Shown piece after piece: positions 18,762 through 27,827 of a DNA stretch of 34,205 bases. Location of the stretch: contig NZ_FRCQ01000017.1 in assembly GCF_900142965.1 (NCBI RefSeq), forward strand, positions 1-34,205, given 5' to 3'. A program made the translations under genes and the position numbers. This stretch comes from Rhizobacter sp. OV335 (GTDB lineage Bacteria > Pseudomonadota > Gammaproteobacteria > Burkholderiales > Burkholderiaceae_C). Within the stretch, counting starts at the first letter, position 1. Each line of letters starts with the position of its first letter. Below the pieces are notes generated by a model. The model was given only the letters and a program-made list of their open reading frames with translations, searched no databases and was not told the DNA's origin.

Positions 18762-20150
18762 ATGACCCTGAGCATCTTCAACACCTTGTCGCGTCAGACC
18801 GAGGTGTTCACGCCGATCGAACCGAATCACGTGCGCATGTATGTGTGCGGCATGACGATCTACGACCTGTGCCACGTCGGTCACGCGCGTTTCATGATGG
18901 CCTTCGACGTGGCCGCGCGCTGGATGCGCACGCTGGGCTACCAGGTCACGTACGTGCGCAACATCACCGACATCGACGACAAGATCATCAAGCGCGCGCT
19001 CGAACGCAACATCCCGATCCGCCAGCTCACCGACGAGATGACGGCCGCGATGCACGAAGACGTGGCCGCGCTCGGCATCCTGCCCCCCACGCACGAGCCG
19101 CGCGCGACGCAGTACGTGCCGCAGATGCTGCAGATGATCGCCACGCTCGAGCGCAAGGGCTACGCCTACCGCTCGCCGAACGGCGACGTGAACTACGCGG
19201 TGCGCAAGTTCGACGGCTACGGCAAGCTCTCGGGCAAGTCGCTCGACCAGCTGCGCGCCGGCGAGCGCGTCGCGGTGCTCGACGGCAAGGACGACCCGCT
19301 CGACTTCGTGCTGTGGAAGTCGGCCAAGCCGACCGAGCCCGACGACGCCAAGTGGGCAAGCGAGTTCGGCGCCGGCCGGCCGGGCTGGCACATCGAGTGC
19401 TCGGCGATGAGCTGCGCGATCCTCGGCGAGCACTTCGACATCCACGGCGGCGGCATGGACCTGCAGTTCCCGCACCACGAGAATGAGATCGCGCAGAGCG
19501 AAGGCGCGAGCGGCGGGCGCTTCGTCAACGTGTGGATGCACAACGGTTTCCTGAATGTCGTCAACGACCAGGGCCAGAACGAGAAGATGTCGAAATCGCT
19601 CGGCAACTTCTTCACCATCCGCGACGTGCTGAAGCACTACGACGGCGAGACGATCCGCTTCTTCATGCTGCGCACGCAGTACCGCAGCCCGCTGAACTTC
19701 GGCACCGCCAACCTCGACGATGCGCGCAACTCGCTGCGCCGGCTCTACACCGCGCTGGTCGACCTCGACGTGCCCGAGATCGCGGTCGACTGGACGCAGC
19801 CGCAGGCCGCGCGTTTCCATGCCGCGATGAACGAGGACTTCAACACGCCCGAGGCGGTGGCCGTGCTGTTCGAGCTCGCGACCGAGCTGAACAAGAGCCG
19901 CTCGCCCGAGCAGGCGGGGCTGTTCAAGGGGCTGGCCGCGACGCTCGGGCTGCTGCAGCAGAACGCGCGCAGCTACCTGCAGGCCGGCAGCACGCTCGAC
20001 GACGCCGCGATCCAGGCGCAGATCCAGGCCCGTGCCGATGCGAAGAAGGCGCGCGATTTCGCGCTCGCCGACAGCATCCGCCAGGCCCTGCTCGCGCAAG
20101 GCATCGTGCTCCAGGACTCCGCGCAAGGCACGACCTGGATGAAGGCCTGA
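18762..20150 (+). CDS. cysS: Cysteinyl-tRNA synthetase
   Basis: Class I synthetase that charges tRNA-Cys. Length 462 residues. The zinc ligands that select cysteine are C29, C213, H238 and E242. The ATP signature is HVGH (38-41) and the second class I motif KMSKS is at 275-279. The C-terminal DALR-type and anticodon-binding region includes [17 protein letters not shown] and a tail with [20 protein letters not shown]. The ATG is preceded by the divergent promoter. It starts a rightward series in which the glycosylase gene follows after three bases. Confidence 0.97.
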   Translation: MTLSIFNTLSRQTEVFTPIEPNHVRMYVCGMTIYDLCHVGHARFMMAFDVAARWMRTLGYQVTYVRNITDIDDKIIKRALERNIPIRQLTDEMTAAMHEDVAALGILPPTHEPRATQYVPQMLQMIATLERKGYAYRSPNGDVNYAVRKFDGYGKLSGKSLDQLRAGERVAVLDGKDDPLDFVLWKSAKPTEPDDAKWASEFGAGRPGWHIECSAMSCAILGEHFDIHGGGMDLQFPHHENEIAQSEGASGGRFVNVWMHNGFLNVVNDQGQNEKMSKSLGNFFTIRDVLKHYDGETIRFFMLRTQYRSPLNFGTANLDDARNSLRRLYTALVDLDVPEIAVDWTQPQAARFHAAMNEDFNTPEAVAVLFELATELNKSRSPEQAGLFKGLAATLGLLQQNARSYLQAGSTLDDAAIQAQIQARADAKKARDFALADSIRQALLAQGIVLQDSAQGTTWMKA

Positions 20151-20153
20151 TCC

Positions 20154-20795
20154 GTGGCGCGCTCCGTCACCCCTGAGTATTGGGACGAGGCGTGCAGGCA
20201 CCTCGTCAAGCGCGACCGCGTGATGCGCAAGCTGATCCCGCAGTTCGGCGAAGGCCGGCTGCAAAGCCGCGGCGATGCCTTCACGACGCTCGCGCGTTCG
20301 ATCGTCGGCCAGCAGAGTTCGGTGAAGGCCGCGCAGTCGTCGTGGGAGCGCGTGGCCGCGCTGCTCGACGGCGGCTCGCAGCGCATCCAGCCGGCCGCGG
20401 TGCTGGCGATCGAGGCCGCGCAGATGCGCGAGGCCGGGTTGTCGGCGCGCAAGATCGACTACCTCGTCGACCTGGCCCAGCATTTCGAGGCCGGCAGCGT
20501 GCACGTGCGCCAATGGCAGCAGATGGACGACGAGGCGATCGTCGACGAGTTGGTGGCGATCCGCGGCATCAGCCGCTGGACCGCCGAGATGTTCCTGATC
20601 TTCCACCTGATTCGCCCGAACGTGCTGCCGCTGGACGACCCCGGACTGATCAAGGGCATCAGCCACAACTACTTCAGCGGCGAGCCGGTTTCGCGGGCCG
20701 AAGCACGTGAAGTGGGCGACGCCTGGGTACCTTTTCGCTCGGTGGCCACATGGTACATTTGGCGCAGTCTCGACCCGCTTGCCGTGGCATATTGA
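20154..20795 (+). CDS. DNA-3-methyladenine glycosylase II-like (HhH-GPD, AlkA family)
   Basis: A base-excision repair glycosylase that removes alkylated bases from DNA. Length 213 residues, from a GTG start only three bases after the cysS stop. The helix-hairpin-helix region is VAIRGISRWTAEMFLIF (134-150), and the catalytic aspartate is D162 in LPLDDPGLIKG, aligned with D238 of E. coli AlkA. R141 and W142 of the hairpin are the usual DNA-contact residues. It lacks the N-terminal domain of E. coli AlkA, as many bacterial and yeast (MAG-type) homologues do. The last residues (VPFRSVATWYIWRSLD) form the expected final helix. Inserted between cysS and accA, it is probably cotranscribed. Confidence 0.9.
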   Translation: MARSVTPEYWDEACRHLVKRDRVMRKLIPQFGEGRLQSRGDAFTTLARSIVGQQSSVKAAQSSWERVAALLDGGSQRIQPAAVLAIEAAQMREAGLSARKIDYLVDLAQHFEAGSVHVRQWQQMDDEAIVDELVAIRGISRWTAEMFLIFHLIRPNVLPLDDPGLIKGISHNYFSGEPVSRAEAREVGDAWVPFRSVATWYIWRSLDPLAVAY

Positions 20796-20861
20796 CGGCC
20801 CGCAAGCCGGCCCCCATCGTTGGGCCAGGGCATCCTCCTTCAAGAACAGGGATCAAGACAA

Positions 20862-21833
20862 ATGAGCAAACGCCATTTCCTTGAATTCGAGCAACCCATT
20901 GCCGAACTCGAAACCAAGATCGAAGAGCTGCGCTACGTGCAAAGCGAATCGGCCGTCGACATCTCCGAAGAGATCGACCGCCTGGGCAAGAAGAGCCAGC
21001 AGCTCACGAAAGATGTCTACGCGAGCCTGACGCCGTGGCAGGTCACGCAGATCGCCCGCCATCCGCAGCGTCCGTACACGCTCGACTACATCAGCGAGAT
21101 CTTCACCGACTTTCAAGAGCTGAAGGGCGACCGCGGGTTCGCGGACGACCAGTCGATCGTCGGCGGCCTCGCGCGCTTCAACGGCCAGCCCTGCATGGTG
21201 GTCGGCCACCAGAAGGGCCGCGACACCAAGGAGCGCGCCGCGCGCAACTTCGGCATGTCTCGCCCCGAGGGCTACCGCAAGGCGCTGCGCCTGATGAAGC
21301 TGGCCGAGAAGTTCGGCCTGCCGGTGTTCACGCTGGTCGACACGCCGGGGGCCTATCCGGGCATCGGTGCCGAAGAGCGCGGGCAATCCGAGGCCATCGG
21401 CCGCAATATCTTCGAGATGGCGCAGCTCGAGGTGCCGATCATCTCGACCATCATCGGCGAGGGCGGTTCCGGCGGCGCGCTGGCGATCAGCGTCGGCGAC
21501 CAGGTACTGATGCTGCAGTACTCGGTGTACTCGGTGATCTCGCCGGAAGGCTGCGCATCGATCCTGTGGAAGACCTCGGAGCGTGCGTCCGACGCTGCCG
21601 AAGCGCTGGGCATCACGGCCCATCGGCTGAAGGCGCTGGGCCTGGTCGACAAGATCGTCAACGAGCCGGTCGGTGGCGCGCACCGCGACACGAAGCAGAT
21701 GGCGTCGTTCCTGAAGCGTGCGCTGAATGATGCGCTGCGCCAGGTCAGCGACCTGAAGCCGAAGGAACTGCTGCAGCGCCGCTACGAGCGCCTGCGCGGC
21801 TACGGCCGCTTCAGCGATACCAAGGACCACTGA
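20862..21833 (+). CDS. accA: Acetyl-CoA carboxylase carboxyltransferase subunit alpha
   Basis: The alpha part of the carboxyltransferase that makes malonyl-CoA for fatty acid synthesis. From ATG 20862 it has 323 residues, family-typical. The N-terminal helical segment is [18 protein letters not shown], followed by a crotonase-like core with [19 protein letters not shown] (about 167-185), [12 protein letters not shown] (about 201-212) and [11 protein letters not shown]. The in-frame TTG at 20820 is rejected because homology begins at [11 protein letters not shown]. It sits directly before tilS (7 bp apart). Confidence 0.97.
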   Translation: MSKRHFLEFEQPIAELETKIEELRYVQSESAVDISEEIDRLGKKSQQLTKDVYASLTPWQVTQIARHPQRPYTLDYISEIFTDFQELKGDRGFADDQSIVGGLARFNGQPCMVVGHQKGRDTKERAARNFGMSRPEGYRKALRLMKLAEKFGLPVFTLVDTPGAYPGIGAEERGQSEAIGRNIFEMAQLEVPIISTIIGEGGSGGALAISVGDQVLMLQYSVYSVISPEGCASILWKTSERASDAAEALGITAHRLKALGLVDKIVNEPVGGAHRDTKQMASFLKRALNDALRQVSDLKPKELLQRRYERLRGYGRFSDTKDH

Positions 21834-21840
21834 CCCCGCC

Positions 21841-23157
21841 GTGGCGACGTTGGCGCCGAAGCGCGTCGCGGTCGCCTACAGCGCGGGCCGCGACTCGACG
21901 GCCCTGCTGCATGCCACCGTGCATGTGGCGCTCGGCACCGGTGTCGAGGTGCTCGCGCTGCATGTCCACCATGGGCTGAGCCCGCAGGCCGATGCGTGGC
22001 TCGCGCACGGTCAGCAGCAATGTGCGCGCTGGGCGCGCCGCGGCCTGCCGGTCCGGTTCATTTCCCATCGATTGAGCGACGCGCCGCGCGGCGGCGACAG
22101 CATCGAGGCCTGGGCGCGGCAGGCGCGCTACGGCGCCTTGCGCACGATGGCGCTGGCCGAACAGGCGGGGCTCGTGCTGCTGGCCCACCACCGGCGCGAC
22201 CAGGCCGAGACGCTGCTGCTGCAGGCCTTGCGCGGCGGCGGTGTCGCCGGGCTTGCCGGCATGCCGCGCCGCGTCGAACGCGATGGCGTGGTCTGGGAAC
22301 GGCCCTGGCTCGACACCCCCCGCGAGGCCATCGAGGCCTATGTGCGCAAGCACCGCCTGCGCTTCATCGACGACGACAGCAATGACGACGAGCGCTTCGC
22401 CCGCAACCGGCTGCGGCTCGCCGTGTGGCCGGCATTGGCGGAGGCATTTCCGCAGGCCGAGGGCTCGCTGGCGCAGTCGGCGCGATGGGCGCAGCAGGCT
22501 GCGGCCGCGCTCGACGAACTGGCGGCCATCGACCTCGAACGCGTGGCCGATGCGAGCGGCCTCGTGGTGAGCGAGTGGCGCACGCTGAGCGAAGCGCGGC
22601 AATCGAACGCGCTGCGGACCTGGCTCGCGACGATCGGTCAGCCGGCACCGGCCAGCCTCGTGCTGCGTCTGCAGCACGAGCTGGGCGGGCAGGGCGCCTG
22701 GCCGGCCGTCGGCGGCGAGTTGCGGGTGCACCGGGGCCGCCTGGGTTTCGTCGCCTCGCAGGCACTGCTCGCACAGGGGCTCGAAGCGCTCGACCGCGAG
22801 TCGACGCTGAGCGTGCTGCGCGCCGGTCGTCACGCCTTGCCCGGCTGGGGCGGCGAACTCGTCGTGACCCGCGTGAAGCGCGATGGCGTTCCGCTCGCAT
22901 GGCTCGGTGCGCTGGCGTTGCGCGCGCGCGAAGGCGGCGAGCAGTTCCAGGCCGGGGTGGGCCGGCCGCCGCGCAGCCTGAAGAAGCAGTACCAGGCCGC
23001 CGCGGTGCCGGCGTGGGAGCGCGACGGCCCGCTGGTCTACAGCGGCGGGCAACTGGTGTTCGTGCCGGGCCTGGGCCTCGACGCCCGCGTGATCGGCCTG
23101 CCGGGGCAGGCGCAGGTGGCCCTGGCGTGGCGACGCACGGCCCTGCCGGAGGCCTGA
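21841..23157 (+). CDS. tilS: tRNA(Ile)-lysidine synthase
   Basis: Converts the wobble cytidine of tRNA-Ile(CAU) to lysidine, so that AUA is read as isoleucine. Length 438 residues, from GTG 21841. The PP-loop is SAGRDS (14-19), where most family members have SGGxDS. The next motifs [12 protein letters not shown] and ARQARYGAL are normal, as are [21 protein letters not shown] and the C-terminal substrate-recognition region with [10 protein letters not shown]. The A15-for-Gly change is small and probably tolerated, since the gene is essential in most bacteria. It follows accA in the conserved accA-tilS-lysC order. Confidence 0.94.
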   Translation: MATLAPKRVAVAYSAGRDSTALLHATVHVALGTGVEVLALHVHHGLSPQADAWLAHGQQQCARWARRGLPVRFISHRLSDAPRGGDSIEAWARQARYGALRTMALAEQAGLVLLAHHRRDQAETLLLQALRGGGVAGLAGMPRRVERDGVVWERPWLDTPREAIEAYVRKHRLRFIDDDSNDDERFARNRLRLAVWPALAEAFPQAEGSLAQSARWAQQAAAALDELAAIDLERVADASGLVVSEWRTLSEARQSNALRTWLATIGQPAPASLVLRLQHELGGQGAWPAVGGELRVHRGRLGFVASQALLAQGLEALDRESTLSVLRAGRHALPGWGGELVVTRVKRDGVPLAWLGALALRAREGGEQFQAGVGRPPRSLKKQYQAAAVPAWERDGPLVYSGGQLVFVPGLGLDARVIGLPGQAQVALAWRRTALPEA

Positions 23158-23179
23158 ATCCGCGCCGTTTTCGCGCGGT

Positions 23180-23185
23180 TAAAAT
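23180..23185 (+). promoter_or_regulatory. Probable -10 element upstream of lysC
   Basis: TAAAAT, within GGTTAAAATGCCC, lies 56 bp before the lysC ATG. No good -35 is visible. The gap to tilS is only 84 bp, too short for a lysine riboswitch, and none is seen. Confidence 0.42.
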
Positions 23186-23241
23186 GCCCGGTTGCGATCG
23201 ACTCGCGACCCTTTTCTCCACTCGCGGCAAGACCCTCTTTC

Positions 23242-24510
23242 ATGGCACTCATCGTTCACAAGTACGGCGGCACCTCCATGGGCAGCACGGAGCGCATTCG
23301 CAATGTCGCGAAACGCGTTGCCAAATGGGCCCGCGCCGGTCACCAGATGGTGGTCGTTCCTTCGGCGATGAGCGGCGAGACGAACCGCCTGCTCGGCCTC
23401 GCGAAAGAGCTGTCGCCGGCCTCGCCGACCACGGCCGTCGACCGCGAGCTCGACATGATCGCGTCGACCGGCGAGCAGGTCTCGGTGGGCCTGCTGTCGA
23501 TCGCGCTGCAGGCCGAGGGGATGCAGGCCGTCAGCTACGCCGGCTGGCAGGTGCCGGTGCAGACCGACAGCTCGTTCACGAAAGCGCGCATCCAGAGCAT
23601 CGACGACGCCCGCGTGCGCGCCGACCTGGCGCAGGGCAAGGTGGTGGTCATCACCGGCTTCCAGGGCATCGATGCCGACGGCCACATCACGACGCTGGGT
23701 CGCGGCGGCTCGGACACCTCGGCGGTGGCGGTGGCGGCCGCGATGAAGGCCGACGAATGCCTGATCTACACCGACGTCGACGGCGTCTACACGACCGACC
23801 CGCGCATCGTGCCCGATGCACGCCGGCTGCACACCATCAGCTTCGAAGAGATGCTCGAGATGGCGAGCTTGGGCTCCAAGGTGCTGCAGATCCGCTCGGT
23901 GGAGTTCGCCGGCAAGTACCGCGTGCCGCTGCGCGTGCTGTCGAGCTTCACGCCGTGGGACATCGACATCACCGAGGAATCGCGCTCGGGCACCCTGATC
24001 ACCTTTGAGGAAGACGAGAAAATGGAACAAGCCGTTGTGTCGGGCATCGCGTTCAACCGCGACGAGGCCAAGATCACCGTGATGGGCGTGCCCGACAAGC
24101 CCGGCATCGCGTACCAGATCCTGGGCCCGGTGGCCGACGCGAACATCGACGTCGACGTGATCATCCAGAACATCTCGCACGAGGGCAAGACCGACTTCTC
24201 GTTCACCGTGCACCGCAACGACTACACGCGCACGATGGAGCTGCTGAAGAACACCGTGCTGCCGCAGACCGGTGCCGCGCAGGTGATGGGCGACACCAAG
24301 ATCTGCAAGGTGAGCATCGTCGGCATCGGCATGCGTTCGCACGTGGGCGTGGCGAGCAAGATGTTCCGCTGCCTGAGCGAGGAGGGCATCAACATCCAGA
24401 TGATCACCACCAGCGAGATCAAGACCAGCGTCGTGATCGACGAGAAGTACATGGAGCTGGCGGTGCGCTCGCTGCACAAGGCGTTCGATCTGGAGCAGCC
24501 CGCCGCCTGA
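23242..24510 (+). CDS. lysC: Aspartate kinase
   Basis: Phosphorylates aspartate, the first step toward lysine, threonine and methionine. Length 422 residues. The N-terminal catalytic domain has KYGGTSMG (7-14) and SVGLLSIALQAEGMQAV, then TLGRGGSDTSAVAVAAAM and YTDVDGVYTTDPRIV. Two C-terminal ACT domains (about 264-420, e.g. VMGVPDKPGIAYQIL and IVGIGMRSHVGVASKMF) bind the feedback inhibitors, usually lysine with threonine in this subfamily. The size and order match the Corynebacterium/Pseudomonas type. An internal ATG at 24022 (residue 261), after an AGGA sequence, aligns with the separate beta-subunit start known in such genes. Confidence 0.96.
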   Translation: MALIVHKYGGTSMGSTERIRNVAKRVAKWARAGHQMVVVPSAMSGETNRLLGLAKELSPASPTTAVDRELDMIASTGEQVSVGLLSIALQAEGMQAVSYAGWQVPVQTDSSFTKARIQSIDDARVRADLAQGKVVVITGFQGIDADGHITTLGRGGSDTSAVAVAAAMKADECLIYTDVDGVYTTDPRIVPDARRLHTISFEEMLEMASLGSKVLQIRSVEFAGKYRVPLRVLSSFTPWDIDITEESRSGTLITFEEDEKMEQAVVSGIAFNRDEAKITVMGVPDKPGIAYQILGPVADANIDVDVIIQNISHEGKTDFSFTVHRNDYTRTMELLKNTVLPQTGAAQVMGDTKICKVSIVGIGMRSHVGVASKMFRCLSEEGINIQMITTSEIKTSVVIDEKYMELAVRSLHKAFDLEQPAA

Positions 24511-24528
24511 AATCGCCTAAACTGCGGC

Positions 24529-24534
24529 TAGAAT
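24529..24534 (+). promoter_or_regulatory. -10 element of the tRNA-Ser gene
   Basis: TAGAAT lies 14 bases before the mature tRNA 5' end, within an inverted repeat ACTGCG-N8-CGCAGT (24521-24540). The -35 is poor, so read-through from lysC is also possible. Confidence 0.45.
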
Positions 24535-24547
24535 CGCAGTCTTCGCC

Positions 24548-24640
24548 GGAGTCGTGACCGAGTGGCCGAAGGTGCTCCCCTGCTAAGGGAGTATTCGCCT
24601 TAAAAGCGAATCGAGGGTTCGAATCCCTCCGACTCCTCCA
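24548..24640 (+). tRNA. tRNA-Ser (anticodon GCU)
   Basis: A 93-base class II tRNA. The acceptor stem is GGAGTCG (24548-24554) with CGACTCC, discriminator T and an encoded CCA ending at 24640. The anticodon stem CTCCC/GGGAG encloses the loop CTGCTAA, anticodon GCT at 24582-24584, reading AGC/AGU serine codons. A long variable arm (TTCGCC...) and the GGTTCGAAT T-loop confirm the type. It lies 37 bp after lysC and marks the change from core genes to accessory content. Confidence 0.97.
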
Positions 24641-24686
24641 GAACAGTGTCCAGCGAGTTCTTCACAGAAACGCGCTGAACACCATC

Positions 24687-24721
24687 AAAGCCCCGCCAAC
24701 CTTGCGTTGCGGGGCTTTTTT
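24687..24721 (+). terminator. Intrinsic terminator after tRNA-Ser
   Basis: AAAGCCCCGC (24687-24696) pairs with GCGGGGCTTT (24709-24718), followed by more T. The loop is about 12 bases. It lies 46 bp downstream of the tRNA and 18 bp from the stop of the convergent pseudogene. Confidence 0.85.
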
Positions 24722-24738
24722 GTTGCGGGCTTTTTGCC

Positions 24739-26326
24739 TCAGGGCTCCAGCATCCGCTTCTCCGGCTGTTCCTTCAGCGCGCGCTCGACAGCCTCCCGGC
24801 CCGGCGTGCCCGCCGCCAACGCCTTGTGCAGGTTGTCGACGTACTGAGGCCGGCGCTTCGGTGGCAGCAGCGGGCTCGGCGGCATCGACGACGGCCTCGG
24901 CCAGCGCCGGACCGTCATGCGCCAGCGCCGCATCGAGCACGCCGGCGCAGTCTTCGGCGCGTTCGGCACGCCATGCCTTCAGCCCGAAGCCTTCGGCCAC
25001 CTTCACGAAGTCGATCGGCTGCAGGCTGCATTCGTATTCGGGGTTGCCGAGGAACATCATCTGTTCCCACTTGATCTGGCCGAGCGAATCGTTGCGCACG
25101 ACGACGATCTTGATCGGCAGGCCGTAGCGCACCACGGTGGCCAGTTCGCCGAGCAGCATGGTGATGCCGCCGTCGCCCGCGAACGCCACCACCTGCCGTC
25201 CCGGGTACGCCAGCTGCGCGGCAATCGCATACGGCAGCGCGCAGCCCATCGACGCCATCAGCCCCGAGCCGCCGTAGCGCTGGCCCTCCCGCGCCTCACA
25301 GTAACGGGCCAGCAGGCCGGTGTTGTGACCCGAATCCCACGCGACGATCGCATCGGCCGACAGGCGCTCGCCCAGGTCGCGCGCGATGCGCCCCGGCTTC
25401 ATCGGCGCGCCAGGCCGCTCGACCGCATCGTGCAGCAGGCGGCGCCATTCCTGCATCGCCTGCTGGGCTGTCTGCAGGAAGTTGCGGTCGTCCTTGCGGT
25501 GCAGTCGCGAACGCAGCGCCTCCAGCGTGGCCCGCGCGTCGCCCACGAGACCCACGTCGACCGGAAAACGCAGGCCGATGCGCGCGCCGTCGAGATCGAC
25601 CTGCACGCCGGCGGCCTGCCCCGGCCGCGGGTAGTACTCGATGTAGGGAAACGTCGATCCGACGATGAGCAGCGCGTCGCAGCTTTCCATCACCTCCTGC
25701 GATGGCCGCGTGCCCAGCAGGCCGATGCCACCGGTCGTGTGGGGATGGTCGTCGGGCAGCAGCGCCTTGCCGAGGAGCGCCTTGACGATCGGCGCACCGA
25801 GCAGGTCCGCCACGTCGAGCAGGACCTCGCGGGCACCCATCGCGCCCTGGCCGGCGAGCACGGCAACCCGGGTCGCGCGGTTCAGCACATCGGCGGCCCG
25901 GTCGAGGTCGGCTTCGGTCGGCAGCGGCCGCGTCCCGGCGGGCTCGAACGAGGCATGGTGCGCGACGTTGCGTGCCGATGACTTGACCGACTGCAAGGCC
26001 TGCTCCTGTACGTCGGTCGGAATCGCGAGGTGCGAGACGCCGCGCCGCGCCAGCGCCATGCGGCACGCGAGCGCCACCGCGTTCTCCACATGGGCCGCGC
26101 TCATGATGCGCGTCGTGTATTCCGCCACGTCGGCGAAGAGCTTCGTGTGGTCGACGTCCTGCTGCGTGAAGGTGTCCGCGATGTCGTGGTGCGGCAGGCC
26201 GGTGATGGCCAGCACCGGCGCCCGGTCGAACTTCGCGTCGTACGGGTCGTGCGAACGCGGGCCATCGAGGCTCGTGCCGCCGGCTGCGTTGTCGTGGCTT
26301 GCAGCAAAAGCTGCCGACCGCAGCAC
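24739..26326 (-). pseudogene. Thiamine-diphosphate-dependent oxidase/decarboxylase (pyruvate oxidase-like), truncated and frameshifted
   Basis: Family: pyruvate oxidase/acetolactate synthase-like enzymes. Recognisable homology starts at YDAKFDRAPVLAITG (near 26250) and continues through the central nucleotide-fold domain (VAVLAGQGAMGAREVL, LLGTRPSQEVMESCDALLIVGS) and the TPP-binding domain (FAGDGGITMLLGELATVVRYGLP, then VRND). Relatives carry some 85-90 residues before this point, with the glutamate that activates the cofactor; that part is absent, and unrelated sequence follows up to the hemerythrin gene. Near the C-terminus the frame breaks: after VVDAAEP the expected LLPPKRRPQYVDNLHKAL continues one frame over and ends at TGA 24739. 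One surplus G in the GGG at 24872-24874 explains the shift. The uninterrupted wrong frame runs to 24662. Two independent lesions argue for a dead gene, although the frameshift alone could be a sequencing error. Confidence 0.82.
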
Positions 26327-26333
26327 GTGGTTG

Positions 26334-26897
26334 CTACGCCTCCTCTTCCTCGCTCACCTCGTCGATGACGCCCAGCTCCTGCAGCAGCTCCATCCGGCGC
26401 CGGTCAAGTCGTTCACCGAGCGCTGCGAGGTCCATGCCGGCTCGGCGCGCCTGCGGGAACAGCTCGCCTTCCTCTTCCTTCACGTGGTGGTCGATGTACT
26501 CGCCGAGCACCTTCACCTTCGCGTCGTACAACTCGTCGATCGGGTTCGACTCGCGCAGCTGGGCGATCAGGTCCTTCGCCGATGCGTGCTCCACCGTCGC
26601 TTCGTCGACCAGGTCGGGGTCCTTGATCGCCTCCTTCGCCGCCGGGTAGAAGATCTCCTCCTCGAGCTGGGCGTGCACCGACAGCATCGCGCAGATCTGT
26701 TCGGCGATCGGCTGCTTCTCGTCGTCTTCGGCGTCGTGGTCGACGAGGCGCTGGTACTCCTGGAACAAGCCCTTCACGTCGCGGTGGTCCGCCGTCAGCA
26801 GCTTGATGGCGTCCAGAGCGCCGGGCGCGGCGCCGCTGCGCGATCCGCTGCGTTGTTTCGTGGCGTTTGCCTTGCTGGCCGAGTCTTTCGTTGCCAT
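26334..26897 (-). CDS. Hemerythrin HHE cation-binding domain protein
   Basis: A 187-residue protein without signal peptide. A basic, disordered N-terminus (1-25, MATKDSASKANATKQRSG) precedes a four-helix bundle carrying the usual ligand pattern: H38, H75 with E79/E80 in SVHAQLEEEIFYP, H104 in VEHASAKD, and H137/H138 with E141/E142 in DHHVKEEEGELFP. A very acidic tail ends the protein. Such domains bind a di-iron centre and are tied to oxygen, nitric oxide or peroxide sensing or storage; the exact role here is unknown. GGAG stands seven bases before ATG 26897. It lies immediately upstream of the truncated TPP gene's remaining part. Confidence 0.88.
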   Translation of the reverse strand: MATKDSASKANATKQRSGSRSGAAPGALDAIKLLTADHRDVKGLFQEYQRLVDHDAEDDEKQPIAEQICAMLSVHAQLEEEIFYPAAKEAIKDPDLVDEATVEHASAKDLIAQLRESNPIDELYDAKVKVLGEYIDHHVKEEEGELFPQARRAGMDLAALGERLDRRRMELLQELGVIDEVSEEEEA

Positions 26898-27009
26898 GTG
26901 GGTACTCCGACAGTTGCCCGGCGCGACATGCGTCCGGTGCTGCTGAACGGCAAGCTGCGTTCCCTATCGCGACGGGCTGCGGTTCCCGGCATGCGCTGCC
27001 GCGCGGTGC

Positions 27010-27747
27010 TCACAGTTCCGGCAGGGCCTTCCTGAGGACGCGATAGCAGTGGCGGTAGCCCTCGGCAGTCGGATGCACCTGGTCGGCGGCGATGAAGCGC
27101 GACGGGTCGGCCGTGAAGAAGGCCTTCTCGCGCGGCTCGCAGAAATCGATGAAGCGAATCCCGAAGCGCTCGGCGCCTTGCCGGAACACCTCGCATGCGC
27201 GGATGCTGCGCCGCGACAGCAACCACGAGAACGGCGGCACGAACGCCGGCAACAGGCCGATGTCGGGCGGGCCCAGCCATACCACCAGGCGCGCCAGCGG
27301 AACGAGTTGCGAAAGCAGTTCGTCGACGCAGCGCCGCAGCTGCGCCGGTGGCGTGCCGCGCAGGATGTCGTTGCCGCCGGCATGCAGCAGCAGCAGGTCC
27401 CACCGTTGACGGGGGGGTGGCAGGTGCCGCAGTTGCTCGGCGATGTTGTCCAGGCGTGCGCCGCTGCGGCTCACGTTCAGCAGTTCGGCGTCGGGGCGGT
27501 CGGCGGCCAGCAGCGCGGCCAGCGATTGCGCTGCCTGGGCACCGACGCCCACGCCGGTGCTGTCGCCCATGATCAGCACGCGCATGCCCGGCTGCGTCGG
27601 CCGGTGGCCGAACGCCGTCGCGGCCGAGATGATGCCGCGGCCGACCCGCAGGGTCCTGGCGATCTTGAGCCCTTGCAGCACCAGCACGCCGGCCATCGGA
27701 AACATCGCGCCGGCCACCAGGGCCCGCTTCCACCCGGGGCGCTTCAT
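27010..27747 (-). CDS. SGNH/GDSL-type esterase or lipase, membrane-anchored
   Basis: From ATG 27747 the protein has 245 residues. A basic N-terminus and one hydrophobic segment (about 9-28) suggest a signal anchor. The SGNH blocks are complete: block I MGDSTGVGVGA (S63 nucleophile), block II around NVSRSGA (G96), block III GGNDIL (N126), and block V ADQVHPTAEGY (D222, H225). It hydrolyses ester or acyl groups of lipids or carbohydrates; the substrate cannot be told from sequence. GGAGAG, eight bases upstream, decides the start. The in-frame extension to 27939 overlaps the end of the helicase gene and is rejected. Confidence 0.87.
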   Translation of the reverse strand: MKRPGWKRALVAGAMFPMAGVLVLQGLKIARTLRVGRGIISAATAFGHRPTQPGMRVLIMGDSTGVGVGAQAAQSLAALLAADRPDAELLNVSRSGARLDNIAEQLRHLPPPRQRWDLLLLHAGGNDILRGTPPAQLRRCVDELLSQLVPLARLVVWLGPPDIGLLPAFVPPFSWLLSRRSIRACEVFRQGAERFGIRFIDFCEPREKAFFTADPSRFIAADQVHPTAEGYRHCYRVLRKALPEL

Positions 27748-27758
27748 CGTTGCAACTC

Positions 27759-27786
27759 TCCTTCGACAGGCTGTCCTTCGACAAGC
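27759..27786. repeat. Two 13-bp direct repeats with 15-bp period before the SGNH gene
   Basis: TCCTTCGACAGGC (27759-27771) and TCCTTCGACAAGC (27774-27786) differ by one base. Read on the minus strand they contain CTTGTCGAAGG and CCTGTCGAAGG, and the proximal copy reaches the ribosome site. From memory, CCTGTCGAAGG-type words are frequent in intergenic repeats of Burkholderiales. Confidence 0.5.
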
Positions 27787-27827
27787 CCGTCGATGCGGCA
27801 AACGGCATTCCGCTCCAACGGCCCGGC

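Noticed and set aside
18606-20843. Very long minus-strand frame joined to the TPR gene (1103 residues in total)
   Set aside because: It runs antisense through cysS and the glycosylase gene, has an Arg/His/Asp-rich composition typical of shadows, and a signal peptide begins at ATG 18605.
24662-24738. C-terminal 25 residues of the uninterrupted frame of the TPP gene
   Set aside because: This is the shifted frame; the homologous C-terminus lies in another frame and ends at 24739.
26898-27009. ACTCCGAC near 26905 as a possible attR copy of the tRNA-Ser end
   Set aside because: The match to the tRNA 3' end is only about eight bases and ends inside the hemerythrin ribosome-site region; it is within chance expectation.
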